NCBI RefSeq assembly: GCF_027172205.1
Contig: NC_070614.1
Location: forward strand, 44,993,501-45,057,500
Direction of reading: 5' to 3'
DNA length: 64,000 bases
DNA from: Podarcis raffonei
Taxonomy: Eukaryota; Chordata; Lepidosauria; Squamata; Lacertidae
The position numbers and the translations under genes are program-made. Within the stretch, counting starts at the first letter, position 1, and each line of letters opens with the position of its first letter. Below are positions 11,937-24,300 of this stretch, piece by piece. The notes under the pieces are model-generated. The model had not been told where the DNA came from. It was given only the letters and a program-made list of their open reading frames with translations, and searched no databases.

Positions 11937-12278
11937 GGTGGCGCTGTGGGTTAAACCACAGAGCCTAGGACTTGCTGATCAGAAGGTCAGCGGTTCGAAT
12001 CCCCGCAATGGGGTGAGCTCCCGTTGCTTGGTCCCTGCTCCTGCCAACCTAGAAGTTCAAAAGCATGTCAAAGTGCAAGTAGATAAATAGGTACCGCTCC
12101 GGTGGGAAGGTAAACGGCGTTTCCGTGCACTGCTCTGGTTCACCAGAAGCGGCTTAGTCATGCTGGCCACATGACCCGGAAGCTGTACGCCGGCTCCCTC
12201 GGCCAATAAAGTGAGATGAGCTCCGCAACCCTAGAGTCGGCCACGACTGGACCTAATGGTCAGGGGTCCCTTTACCTA
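11937..12278 (+). mobile_element. Sauria SINE
   Basis: A tRNA-related head with B box GGTTCGAATCC, the central GTAGATAAATAGGTACCGC block, and a BovB-like tail GGTCAGGGGTCCCTTTACCT. All elements are in the order expected for squamate Sauria SINEs, which use the BovB machinery. Confidence 0.9.
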
Positions 12279-12749
12279 TAGACACGATCGCCCATGAGCG
12301 CCTTCTCCCACTTTGTGGAGTCCGATTGGCCCCCTGGTATACTCCATAGCTTAGGGCAAGAAAACAAGCCAGGAAATGGCTTGAAGGCAAGTGGAGGGGA
12401 TCTTGCAGCTGTTATTCCATTACTCACGTTTGGCGTTGTCCTTATGGTGGGGAAATAGGAGTCCATTCTCATCTGTTTCTCCTCTTTACTGAATTTATTA
12501 GGCCCCAGTATCATTACTGGGACTATTCTGGATTCCTTTCTTGCCTCTGGATGACAGTTTAGGTTCAAAAGCCTAAGGTTAAAATCTCAATAGTTGCAGT
12601 GTCCTATTCAGCCACCTTCCGGGCTTCTACTTGATAAACGGGATGCTGACAGAACAGATAAGCTCCAAGTTTGTTAATTATTGCTTATCTCACAGCTCCA
12701 CATTCTTCTGCTCTCCAGCTTCCAGGCTAACAGTTGAACAGTTGATAGT
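12279..12749. other. No gene recognised
   Basis: A 98-codon minus frame (12272-12568) has no recognisable domain and is probably chance or an old element remnant. Confidence 0.4.
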
Positions 12750-12934
12750 TACCGTATTTTTCGCACGATTGGACGCACCGGACCATAGGGCGCACCTAGT
12801 TTTTTGGGGGGGAAATAAAAGGGAAAAAAATTCCCTTTATTTCCCCCCCAAAAGCAGGTCAGGGAAACCGAACCAGGTCGAGGAACAGCGGGATAGTGGC
12901 GCTGCGCCTCCCTGCTGTCCCCCGAGCTTGTGGG

Positions 12935-14571
12935 GCTGGCTGATGTCTACCCGGCGCGAGGGGCGCTCTGATTCAGGGCGCCCCGCCCGCCGGGTGGCAG
13001 GCTGCTATCCGCAGCTTGGGGAGCCTTGCGGGGAACTCCTGCAGGGCTCCCCGCGCTGCGGATGTCTGCCCGGCGCGAGGGGCGCTCTGCTTCAGGGCGC
13101 CCCTCGTGCCGGGCGGCAGGCTGCTATCCGCAGCTTGGGGAGCCTTGCGGGGAACTCCTGCAGGGCTCCCCACGCTGCGGATGTCTACCCGGCGCGAGGG
13201 GCGCTCTGATTCAGGGCGCCCTGCCCGCCGGGCGGCAGGCTGCTATCCGCAGCTTGGGGAGCCTTGCGGGGAACTCCTGCAGGGCTCCCCACCCTGCGGA
13301 TCTCTGCCTGGCGCGAGGGGCGCTCTGCTTCAGGGCGCCCCTCGCACCGGGCGGCAGGCTGCTATCCGCAGCTTGGGGAGCCTTGCGGGGAACTCCTGCA
13401 GGGCTCCCCACCCTGCGGATCTCTGCCTGGCGCGAGGGGCGCTCTGCTTCAGGGCGCCCCTCGCGCCGGGCGGCAGGCTGCTATCCGCAGCTTGGGGAGC
13501 CTTGCGGGGAACTCCTGCAGGGCTCCCCAGGCTGCGGATGTCTGCCCGGCGCGAGGGGCGCTCTGCTTCAGGGCGCCCCGCCCGCCGGGCGGCAGGCTGC
13601 TATCCGCAGCTTGGGGAGCCTTGCGGGGAACTCCTGCAGGGCTCCCCGCGCTGCGGATGTCTGCCCGGCGCGAGGGGCGCTCTGCTTCAGGGCACCCCGC
13701 CCGCCGGGCGGCAGGCTGCTATCCGCAGCTTGGGGAGCCTTGCGGGGAACTCCTGCAGGGCTCCCCGCGCTGCGGATGTCTGCCCGGCGCGAGGGGCGCT
13801 CTGCTTCAGGGCACCCCGCCCGCCGGGCGGCAGGCTGCTATCCGCAGCTTGGGGAGCCTTGCGGGGAACTCCTGCAGGGCTCCCCACGCTGCGGATGTCT
13901 GCCCGGCGCGAGGGGCGCTCTGATTCAGGGCGCCCCGCCCGCCAGGCGGCAGGCTGCTATCCGCAGCTTGGGGAGCCTTGCAGGGAACTCCTGCAGGGCT
14001 CCCCACACTGCGGATGTCTGCCCGGCGCGAGGGGCGCTCTGCTTCAGGGCGCCCCGCCCGCCGGGCGGCAGGCTGCTATCCGCAGCGTGGGGAGCCCTGC
14101 GGGGAACTCCTGCAAGGCTCCCCACGCTGCGGATGTGTTCACGAAGCGCCGGGCGCTCTGCTTTCAGGGCGCCCGACGCTCCGGGAAGCAGGCTGCTATC
14201 CGCAGCCTAGACATCCCTGCGGGATCTCCCGCAGGGTTGCCTAGGCTGCGGATGTGTTCCCGAAGCGCCGGGCGCTCTGCTTTCAGGGCGCCCGACACTC
14301 CGGGAAGCAGGCTGCTATCCGCAGCCTAGACATCCCTGCGGGATCTCCCGCAGGGTTGCCTAGGCTGCGGATGTGTTCCCGAAGCGCCGGGCGCTCTGCT
14401 TTCAGGGCGCCCGACGCTCCGGGAAGCAGGCTGCTACCCGCAGCCTAGACATCCTTGCGGGATCTCCCACAGGGTTGCCTAGGCTGCGGATGTGTTCCCG
14501 AAGCGCCGGGCGCTCTGCTTTCAGGGCGCCCGACGCTCCGGGAAGCAGGCTGCTATCCGCAGCCTAGACAC
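12935..14571. repeat. 14-copy 119-bp tandem array of double hairpins
   Basis: The anchor GGGCGCTCTG starts at 12961, 13080, 13199, 13318, 13437, 13556, 13675, 13794, 13913, 14032, 14151, 14270, 14389 and 14508, an invariant 119-bp step. Units 1-10 are one type and units 11-14 a diverged second type. Each unit has two adjacent inverted repeats. Hairpin 1 has 18-bp arms (GCCCGGCGCGAGGGGCGC and its near complement). Hairpin 2 has about 19-bp arms (ATCCGCAGCTTGGGGAGCC and its near complement). All reading frames are largely free of stops, so long frames here are not genes. Confidence 0.95.
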
Positions 14572-14862
14572 GGCTAGCGGAGCGCTAATCCCGAAGCTTG
14601 GGGCTGCGGAGCTCAGCGCGCCCCAAGCTTCTGGGTGCCGGCAAGGTCTAGACGGCTAGCGGAGACCTTGCCGGCACCCAGAAGCTTGGGGCGCGCTGAG
14701 CTCCGCACGCCCCAAGCTTCGGGATTAATGCAGCGCTCTGCTAGCCGTGGGAGAGCTGGGTCTCCCACGGCTAGCGGATAGCTTCCTGAAGCCTGGAGAG
14801 CGAGAGGGGTCGGTGCGCACCGACCCCTCTCACTTTCCAGGCTTCAGCGAAAGCCTGCATTC
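14572..14862. repeat. Large palindromes at the right side of the element
   Basis: Arms 14586-14649 and 14663-14727 are near-perfect inverted copies. Pairing extends outward through GCTAGCGGAGCGC-type sequence to about 14572 and 14744. A second palindrome follows at 14788-14845, with GAGAGGGGTCGGTGC opposed to GCACCGACCCCTCTC. Confidence 0.9.
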
Positions 14863-15431
14863 GCTCCATAGGACGCACACACATTTTCCCTTGCTTTTTA
14901 GGAGGGAAAAAGTGCGTCCTATGGTGCGAAAAATACGGTAATAAAATACTTGGTTTAAAACGAGTTAAAATCAATTAAATCTCGATTAAAATCTGTGGAG
15001 CTTTGGAGCTGGCTGCCTGGCCTGTCGCCATCTTCAGTGGAGGAAAGATCCGAATGAATTCAACCAAACACTGGTTATTGAGCCCACCTAGTCGCAGTGA
15101 AGGCCTCAGAGAAGGCATACTTTGCTGCCTCCATTGAATCCTCATGATGTCACCCGGCAGAGCTTTTCCGGGTTGTACGTGGCCTTTTACAGGCTGGCCC
15201 AAAGGAGGTGATAGAACCAATGGTAGCTCACTGTGACTTGTTTACAAAGCAATTTGAGGATAAAATCGCTTGCATCAACTAAGGCCTTGACTCTTCTGTT
15301 ACGGCAGATGAATCTCATGGGGTGTCCAGAGCACAGACTAGTCCTGTTGTGTTGGATGAGTTTCAGTTGGTAAGGCTCGAGATGTGGACAAGGTGCTCGG
15401 ATCAGTCAGGGCGACCACTTGCGCTCTAGAC

Positions 15432-15567
15432 AAGGCACCCCCAAACTCGGCCCTCCAGATGTTTTGGGACCACAGTTCCCATCGTCCCTGAACACTGGTC
15501 CTGTTAGCTAGGGATGATGGGAGTTGTAGTCCCAAAACATCTGGAGGGCCGAGTTTGGGGATGCTTG
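15432..15567. mobile_element. Palindromic hAT MITE inside the L2
   Basis: 136 bp with inverted arms (CCAAACTCGGCCCTCCAGAT and its complement). An exact 8-bp duplication, CTCTAGAC, flanks it at 15424-15431 and 15568-15575, the size used by hAT transposases. Confidence 0.88.
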
Positions 15568-15916
15568 CTCTAGACCCTTGCCCCCTTGGCTGATTAAAAA
15601 ACAGCAGGGAGGCAACCGTTGGCTTGGCCAGGGAGGCGATCAATGCCTCTTTAGGAGAGGAGGGGGTCCCTGCCTGTTTGAAGGAGGCAGTGGTAAAACC
15701 ACTCCTTAAGAAACCTTCGCTGGATTCAGAAAACCTAACAAACTACCGGCCAGTTGCTAATCTCCCTTTCATGGGCAAGGATCTGGAGCGAGTGGTCGAG
15801 GCCAGATCCAAGCGCTTTTGGAAGAAACTGATTTTCTGGATCCATTTCAACCGGGGTTTCGGCCTGGTTTCGGCACAGAAACTGCTTTGGTCGCCCTGTA
15901 TGATGACCTCCATTGA

Positions 15917-15922
15917 CACACA

Positions 15923-15978
<56 letters not shown>
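15917..15978. repeat. (CA)n(GA)n microsatellite
   Basis: A CA run followed directly by a GA run, located within the L2 coding remnant. It creates meaningless Thr-His and Arg-Glu repeats in translation. Confidence 0.97.
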
Positions 15979-15981
<3 letters not shown>

Positions 15982-17238
15982 GAAACATGCCCCTGTTAAT
16001 TCTCCTCAACCTCTCAGCGGCTTTCAATACCATCAACCATGGTATCCCTCTGGACCGATTCTCCGAACTAGGGGTGGGTGGCACCGCTTTGGGGTGGTTC
16101 CAGTCCTACTTGGATGGTTGTTCCCAGAGGGTGTTGCTTGGGGAATGCTATTCAGCCCCGTGAAACCTCCAATGTGGGGTTCCGCAGGGCTCAATTCTAT
16201 CCCCTATGTTGTTTAGCATCTACATGAAACCACTGGGGGCGGGGATTATCTGGAAGTTCGGCGTACGTTGTCAGCAGTATGCTGATGACACTCAGCTCGA
16301 TTTCTCTTTTACATCTGCAGGTGAGGCAGTGGAAGTGCTGGATCAGTCTTGCCTTGGTAATGGACTGGATGAGAACCAACAGACTGAAGCTCAATCCGGA
16401 TAAGGCTGAGGCACTGTTAGTGGGTGGCTCCCTAGACCAGATGGTTGGGAGTTCGCCTGCTCTGGATGGGGTTACGCTGCCCCTGAAATAGCAGGTTCAT
16501 AGCTTGGGGGTACTCCTGGATCCTCTGCTGTCGCTTGAGGCTCAGATGGCCTCAGTGCCTTCCATCAGCTTCACCTGGTGGCCCAGCTACGCCCCTATCT
16601 GGACAGGGATAGCCTAACTACTGCTGCCTATGCTCTGGTAACTTCATGGTTAGATTACTTCAATGTGTTATACGTAGGGCTGCCTCTGAAGAGAGTTCGG
16701 AAACCTCAGCCAGTGCAGAATTCAGAGGCCAGGTTGCTCACCGGAGCAAAACGATTTGAGCATTTTACACCAATATTGGTCTGACTGCACTGGCTACCGT
16801 TTAGTTTCGGGCCCAATTCAAAGTGCTGGTTTTGACCTAGAAAGCCTTAAACGGCTCAGGACCACAATACCTCAAGGACCGCCTCTTTCCATATGAAACT
16901 ACCTGGACCCTGAGATCATTTTCTGAGGCCCTCATTCATATGCCTCCTCCTTGAGACGTCCAGAGGGTGGCAACACAAGAACAGGGCCTTCTCTGCAGTG
17001 GCTCCCCGTCTGTGGAATGCTCTCCCCAGGGAAGTTTGCCTGGCACCTTCATTACACACCTTTAGGTACCAGGCAAAAACGTTCCTTTTTACCAAGGCCT
17101 TTGGCTGACCTAATCAACATCCTATATCCTTTAAAAGGTGGCTCTTTTGGGACGGGGTGTTATTGGATTATTGTTTTTATTTTGATTTTATACATTGTGA
17201 TCTTTTTTTGTGAACTGCCCTGAGACCTCTGGGTATAG

Positions 17239-17580
17239 TAAAGGACCCGACCATTAGGTCCAGTCGTGACCGACTCTGGGGTTACGGCGCTCATCTCGCT
17301 TTATTGGCCGAGGGAGCCGGAGTACAGCTTCCGGGTCATGTGGCTAGCAGGACTAAGCCGCTTCTGGCGAACCAGAGCAGCGCACGGAAACACCGCTTAC
17401 CTTCCTGTCAGAGCAGTACCTATTTATCTACTTGCACTTTGATGTGCTTTCAAACTGCTAGGTTGGCAGGAGCAGGGACCGAGCAACGGGAGCTCACCTC
17501 GTCGTGGGGATTCGAACCGCCAACCTTCTAACCGGCAAGTCCTAGGCTCATTGGTTTAACCCACAGCGCCACTTGCATCC
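17239..17580 (-). mobile_element. Sauria SINE inside L2 3' UTR
   Basis: Full-length reverse-strand SINE. An exact 10-bp target duplication, CTGGGTATAG, lies at 17229-17238 and 17581-17590, within the L2 3' UTR. Confidence 0.93.
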
Positions 17581-17615
17581 CTGGGTATAGAGCAGTATAT
17601 AAATTCAATAAATGA

Positions 17616-18110
17616 ATGAAATGAATGAATTGCCTCCAGCAGTGGTGGTAGAATACAGCTATTGAGGTTAGTAGCCACCGATCGCCTTATTGAAGTTGTC
17701 TAATCCTTTTTTAAAGCCTTCCAAATTTGTGGCCATTGCTACTGCTTGGGGGAGGGGCTTTCGTGGTAGTTTAATTATGAACTGCATGGAAAAAGCACTT
17801 TCTTTTGTCTGTCACGAATCTTTCCAACATTTGGCTTCACTGTCGCAATCACTGGCTGTACACCCATTGAATGTAATGTGTGAACAGCTCTCTGGCTACG
17901 AGCAGAACCAGACAAAGCTGCAGCACGTCTGTTGATGATTTTTAAAAATGCTTCATAGACCGAGACCCATTACCCAGCATTTCATATGTTGTGAGCCACC
18001 TTGTTGCGTTTTGTGAAAGAGCGGGTTGGAAATTTCCAAGTACAAATATATAAATCTGCCAGACAAATAGTCCCAGGCGACTCAAAAGAAGCGATCCAAG
18101 CCCCAAGGCT
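17616..18110. other. Short intergenic stretch downstream of ZNHIT1
   Basis: No gene is seen. A LINE-like remnant ('gagccaccttgttgcg' and 'aagagcgggttggaaatttcc') lies at about 17990-18055. The ZNHIT1 transcript probably ends near 18110. Confidence 0.4.
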
Positions 18111-18323
18111 ACAGCACAGATACTTTTTAATTACTCAAAATGCTAGTGACAGATGATGGCGCAAGGCAAAGCGGCCTTCCTCTCCGTCTCTGAGAAACCT
18201 GGTTTCCTGTCCTTCAGCCTCAAAGCGAGGAACAGCTCCAGGCCCAACCCATTCGAAGGAAACAGGTACGCCACACAAATGCTCCTTCCACAGGCAGCAC
18301 AGGGAAGTTCCTTAGAACACACC

Positions 18324-21300
18324 TCAGACGGTCCACTTCAGACACCTTCAGGTAAGAGAGAGAGCGAGAGAGAGAGAGAGCAGGAGTTTCAGAAGAAAGC
18401 CTAACAAGGCATTTTCAGTTCTCTTTAACGGCTGTTTATTGCTATAATGGTCTTTTATGAATCTCTTTGTGAGAGTCACCTGAAAAGCTGTATAAAACCC
18501 ACTTAATTCTTAAAAAAAACACACCACAACTACAGGCATAGGCAAATTCGGCCCTCCAGATGTTTTGGGACTACAACTCCCCTCATCCCTGACCACTGGT
18601 CCTGTTAGCTAGGGATGATGGGAGTTGTAGTCCCAAAACATCTGGAGGACCAAGTTTGCCAATGCCTGAAGTAGGGGCTCTGCACCTGCTCACCAACTTT
18701 GCATCCTGCCCCCATTAATTTCTGTCACTGTTTAAACCACGGGTAGGCAAACTAAGGCCCGGGGGCCGGATCCAGCCCAATCGCCTTCTTAATCCGGCCT
18801 GCGGATGGTCCGGGAATTAGCGTGTTTTTACATGAGTAGAATGTGTGCTTTTATTTAAAATGCATCTCTGGGTTATTTGTGGGGCATAGGAATTTGTTCA
18901 TCCCCCCCCCAAAAAAAATATAGCCCGACCCCCCACAAGGTCTGAGGGACAGTGCTGAAAGTTTGCTGACCCCTGGTTTAAACCATCACTTTCCCCCTCT
19001 TCATGTTCCTCCTGTCTTGCTCCCATGTCATGGCCGCTGCAGTTGTGCAACCTGCCTTTACTTGCGCTCCCCTGCCCCACTGTGCAAAACCAGGATTGTG
19101 GGGAGGCACTGCAAATCCTCCAATGGGGAATGAGTGACGACATCCTTACATTTTCATTGTAAAGAGAGAAATGTTCAGGCTCTGAGTACTACACAATGAC
19201 ATTCCTACGTTTCTACTAAATACCGTAGCGAGAAAATGGCAGGCTACGAATACCGCTAAACAACCAATCCGGTGCACACCAGATGTTGCTGGACTACAAC
19301 TCCCATCATCCTTGGCCACTGGCCAGGGGCTGATGGGAGTCGGAGGCCAACAGCACCCCTAGGGCACTACATTAGCCACTTGCTGTCCTAACAGTTCCAT
19401 GTTATTATTCTTTTAAAATCCCCTTGGTAGTTGCGGTTTTGGGTCAGGAAATGGAACAGCAGCTCATGCTGGTGGCAACCAAGGCGAGCTGCTGTTTGCA
19501 AGCCTGTCTCACCGAGTTTCCTGGTGCGTCCCCAGACACTTGACGCAGCAGTACCGGGTTCCGCACGATACACATGTGTAGTTCGACGGGAAGCCGCAAA
19601 CAGTGCAGAAGTGGCGCTGGGGCAGGTTGGAAGGGGGCGCACACGCTGTCAGGTAGTTGGGTCCTTCGCTCACGTTCAGGTTCTGTTGGGGAGTCCAGAG
19701 GGGAGAAAAGGATATGAACTCAAGCCTCACGCCATGCATTATATAGGGAAGAATCAAACCATCTGATGCACATGGAAGAGGGCTCTCTGAAGGAGCGCTG
19801 GGAGTGCAGCTTCAAAGTGGGGCCAGTGGGGTGTAAGGGCTGGACTAAGACCTGGGTTCAAATCCTCCACTCAGCCATGGAGCTCACTGGGCAACCTTGG
19901 GCCAGTCGCTCGCTCTCAGCCTAGCCTACCTCACAGGGTTGTCGCGGGGATTAAACAGGTGTGACACTTTGAGCTCCTTGGAGAAGGAAGCGCGAAGCAA
20001 ATGCCCTAACAGCTTACAGAAAAGAGGCTCATCGCCTACCGACACTGAGGTGCCAGGTGATTGACTGGCAAGCAGCCCTGCCTCCCTGTCCAATTTGGCC
20101 TGTGAAGGGTAGGGCAGATATTGATCTGGCCTGCATAATAACGGACACACCTGTCCCAGGAAATGCTTCCTTGAAGTATAGAGTGATACTGTTCAAAGTT
20201 CTGCCTGTGCAATCGCTTTCCCCCTCAGTCAACAGTCTATGCCCACGGAGCTGGCTCAGTCCTCACTGGCCTGCGGCTGGTTTTTTTTGGGGGGGGGATA
20301 TATTTTCAGTTTTTATTTGGGGTGTGTGGAAAGGTGCCCAATCCAAGCTAACGGCAAAAACTTAATTCGTCCGCTTAGTTCTATAGAAGGTTATCCTTTC
20401 CATCTCTGGGAGGAGTGGTCCCTTCCTCGCTACATCCCTCTAGGCCCGTGGCAGCCAAAATGGTTCCCGTCCAGATTCTGTTAGGACTACAGCTCCCATT
20501 ATCCCTGACCACTGCTCACAACATCTGGGGCTGATGGGAGTTGTAGTCCAAAACACTCTGGAGAGCCCCACATTCATTGCCCCCTGCTCTTGGCCTAAGA
20601 ACAGGAACGTTTGGAGCTTGCCTGGAAACTTTAGCAAGTCTCCACTTTTAATCTCAACCCTGCAATAAACCTGACCCCCCCCCCAATTCAATCCGCAACA
20701 TTTATTACAAGCCTATCGCTCTTGTAAGGATCATTTGCGGCGTTATGCCCAGTGAGCTTTCTGACTAAATCGTCTCCACACACAGCACAGCCTCCAGGCC
20801 GCAAATCCAACGACATGTAGATGTTTCGCACAAAACTAACAAAGCACTTTTATGCTTGCAATGGCTTGGCTATAATGTCTGCCTTTGTTCAAACATTTAT
20901 ATTTAAACAGCGCTGTTAAATCCAGGGTGGGGTGGGAAATAAGACCATAAGGAAGGAGTACATAAGCGAAGCAACTGTTAAAGAATATTTATGCCTCACC
21001 CACGTCCCACAAAGGGGAGAGGGAGGGCCTAGAGGCACCTGTTCTTCCAGCAAGGCTTGGAAGTTCTTGCGGAAACGCAACTTGAAATGGTCTCCCCGCG
21101 TTTTCTTCTTCTTCTTCCCTGTAAAAACAAAACCCAGGGAATGCAAAGTATGATATTATCTGGATTTGATAGTATTCCTTGCTGCTGACCGCTCTGCCAT
21201 GCTTCCATGCTCTTCTTATTCATGCTGTTGTTACGATCTCTCTTCAATAATAATTTCTCTGCTCTGCATCCATTTTTTTCTTTTTCAAATTGAGGGCCAT

Positions 21301-24300
21301 ATGATGTCAAACAGGCAAGCCCCTGTTGGTTTCTGCATCTCTCAAACAGTTGCATTGTTATATCCAATAAAATAAAATAATTAAAACGTAGGGAGAGAAA
21401 TGTTACTATCTACACTCCCAGTGCCAATAATAATCCATTATTTTCAGGGATTGTGAATGAAATGACCCACATTAGCATTTTGAAATTTTTAAAAAGTTTT
21501 AGCTACTGTCTATAATAAATTTTAGGGACACGGGTGGCACTGTGGGTTAAACCACAGAGCCTAGGACTTGCCGATCAGAAGGTCGGCGGTTCGAATCCCC
21601 GCGACAGGGTGAGCTCCCGTTGCTCGGTCCCTGCTCCTGCCAACCTAGCAGTTCGAAAGCACGTCAAAGTGCAAGTAGATAAATAGGTACCGCTCCGGCG
21701 GGAAGGTAAATGGCGTTTCCGTGCGCTGCTCTGGTTCTCCAGAAGCAGCTTAGTCATGCTGGCTCCCTCAGCCAAGAAAGCGAGATGAGCGCCGCAACCC
21801 CAGAGTCGGTCACAACTGGACCTAATGGTCAGGGGTCCCTTTACCTTTATAATAATTTTTACTGAGGAAAAATATATATAAATTTATTATTTGTACAGTG
21901 TGATGGAACAGTGATAGGTATATCTATATCTGGGGTGTTCCGTTAGTGCAGTGATAGGAATACCTGTGGGGGTTTTTTGAGATGCGGTTGGACTCCAAAT
22001 CCCATCAGCCCCAACCAGCATGGCCAACAGTCAAGAATGATGGGAGTTGGAGTCCAGCAATTTCTAAAGAGCTACCGGCCTCCCACCCCTGAGCTAACAC
22101 ATCCATCATGGTGGAACCATATCAGTGGGGCTTCTGCCAAATCCTAAAGCCCCTCAGCTAGTGGATCTTGAGTGCACCTTTGTCTCCCTCAGCTAGTGGA
22201 TCTTGAGTGCACCTTTGTCTCCCACCATTTCCCGTTTTCTTGATACCATCTCTGCTCAACTCCATCCAGCTTGGCCAGTGAATTTGTGACCTTCCCACAA
22301 AGGAGGAATGGCTTTTAAAAGTAATGGACTACGTGGAAAAGGCAAAGCTGACAGCAAGATTAAGAGATCGAAATGATGAACTGTTTACAGAAGAATGGAG
22401 GCCTTTTTTAAAAAAAAACTAATTGAAAAAGTACTGTAGTGAAATGAAATCACGGGCAGGATTTGAGATAGGAGCAGCGGAAGGAAAATGATAAAGTAAT
22501 TGTATTAGAGGGATTTATATAACAGATAAGAGTCCGATATATAATGCAGTAGAAAAGCGTTTGAACGAAAACACTGTAGAGGTAGGGATGGGAAGACAAC
22601 GTATGAAACAATGTAACTATTCGTTTTGAAGTGAATATGTAAAAATTCGGGAATTCAATAAAAAAGTATATTACAAAAATAGAGAGGAATTTGTGACCCA
22701 CCTCCAGCAGCGAAGTGGTGCAAGTTAACAGAGTGAGAGCCACGAGGAAAGGAAGACGGCAGAAGTCAACAGATGCAACCCAACAAACAAACCCTCACCT
22801 GTTTCAGCGTCGTCGTCAAACTGGGGCAAGCGCTTCACAAGCTGGGGCATGTTGGCGTGAGGGTCATCCTGGAAGTTATCATTCTCAAGTGCCTCCAACT
22901 GGCGGTTCAGGCGCCGCTGCCGGGTGGCCCGGTCTAAGATGCGCCTCTGGCTGGGGTCCTGAGACCGTGCTGAGAGAGAAAAAGAGAGAGGGCTGTGTCT
23001 GATGCCAGTAGTGGTTAAGAGCGGTAGATTCGTAATCTGGGGAACCGGGTTCGCGTCTCCGCTCCTCCACATGCAGCTGCTGGGTGACCTTGGGCCAGTC
23101 ACACTTCTCTGAAGTCTCTCAGCCCCACTCACCTCACAGAGTGTTTGTTGTGGGGGAGGAAGGGAAAGGAGAATGTTAGCCGCTTGAGACTCCTTCGGGT
23201 AGTGATAAAGCGGGATATCAAATCCATCCAATCGAAGCAACCCACAGTCTGCCAGGGGAGACACCCCTTGGGCCTTCCGCTATGCCCCTGAACATCTGAA
23301 TTGCCTCTGCTGAAGCTCAGGTGGCCTTGTGCTCAGGATAGCTTGGTGGCAAGGACTGCCTTAAATCAGCTTCAGCTGGTGGCCCAGCTATGCCCCCTAA
23401 ATGGACAGGGATAGCCTAACTACTGTTGTCTATGCTCTGGTGCTTTCATTCATCAGTTAAAACCACTGAAAGGTGAGAGCAGACTAGTCTCTCCCCAAAA
23501 CGAAGGAGCAGAATAGTGCCTGCACACCTGGCCTCGTATCTGACGTTCTACAAATGTTGGAAATTTTTACTCTTTTTTTGGAAAAAGAAAGCTGGGAATC
23601 TGGAGATTATCTTTCATTTGGGGTGGGGGAGGAACTGCCTCATTGTCCCCCACCATCACAAAGCACCCTAGAGGTCTAACAGACACATTAGCCCCACGGT
23701 GACCGCACTACCACATACATTTAGCTCAAGATTATGTTCTACTAACGCACCATCCGGTGGCAGGAGCAAGTAGGTGCTATGCCAGAGCATAGGAGGAATT
23801 TGTATTGCATTTTTGTATTTGATTTTTATCTGCAATTTTTTGGTTGTTCACAAGAATATTTTGTTTTTCTGTTTAAGCATACTGCCCTAAATATGAATCT
23901 TTATTGCATTGGATTTTCATCTGTAATGTTTTAATTCAGTGTTTTGAAAGGTTCTGCTCTTATGTTTTAAGGTGGCTAAGATTTGTTTATTTGTTTAGAA
24001 AAATAAAACGGTATAAAAAATTATTACAAAGAATAAATCCTCTCCTACAGATTCAGTTTTTAAGAGGCAGCCTGGTGCCAGCTTCTTCCAAATAAGAAAC
24101 ACTGTCCCTTCGTTTCCAGATTGTTGAGAGAGGCTGACATTCATCAGTGGCAAGTCAAAAGGCACTCTGTTCAAGCTCAGATACCCTCCTATGTGGTAAG
24201 CTCACGTACTTCCATCATGCCTGACCCCTGACTGTTATGTACTGAGTTGAATAGGATCCAAACTGCAGCAGTCTGATTGGTCCTAGAACAATAGGATCCA

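Larger units (their letters stand above)
12752..14938. mobile_element. TA-flanked inverted-repeat element with satellite-like core
   Basis: The ends are inverted copies. The left end starts CCGTATTTTTCGCAC and the right end finishes GTGCGAAAAATACGG. TA dinucleotides flank both (12750-12751 and 14939-14940), as expected for Tc1/mariner-type insertion. The terminal inverted repeats extend about 50 bp, including a GGACGCAC/GTGCGTCC match. No transposase frame exists. The interior is very GC-rich: a 14-unit tandem array (12935-14571) followed by large palindromes (14572-14862). A second member of the same end family, with a different interior, lies at 55557-56012. Class by TIR and TA is confident; superfamily is inferred. 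Confidence 0.85.
15060..17615 (+). mobile_element. L2-clade LINE, nearly complete RT region, decayed
   Basis: Plus-strand pol remnants run in order: an endonuclease-to-RT linker, an RT N-terminal block with [13 protein letters not shown] (about 15738), [18 protein letters not shown] (about 15990), GSILSPMLFSIYMKPLG (about 16190) and the catalytic YADDTQLDFS (about 16277). The C-terminal LDYFNVLYVGLPLK region is at about 16652. Frames are interrupted by several stops and shifts. The 3' UTR ends in a TGAATGAA-type tail near 17615. Three later features sit inside: a hAT MITE (15432-15567), a CA/GA microsatellite (15917-15978) and a Sauria SINE (17239-17580). Confidence 0.85.

Noticed and set aside
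12631-14567. Several long overlapping frames (up to 437 codons, plus and minus) as Arg/Gly/Ala-rich proteins
   Set aside because: They arise from a GC-rich 119-bp tandem array that has few stops in any frame. 119 is not a multiple of three, so each frame cycles through the same unit. There is no codon bias or independent start.
12935-14571. CRISPR-like array
   Set aside because: Units are head to tail without unique spacers, in a vertebrate genome, and bounded by transposon ends.
15624-16163. 179-codon frame with Thr-His and Arg-Glu repeats as a gene
   Set aside because: It is the L2 reverse transcriptase remnant read through a CA/GA microsatellite.
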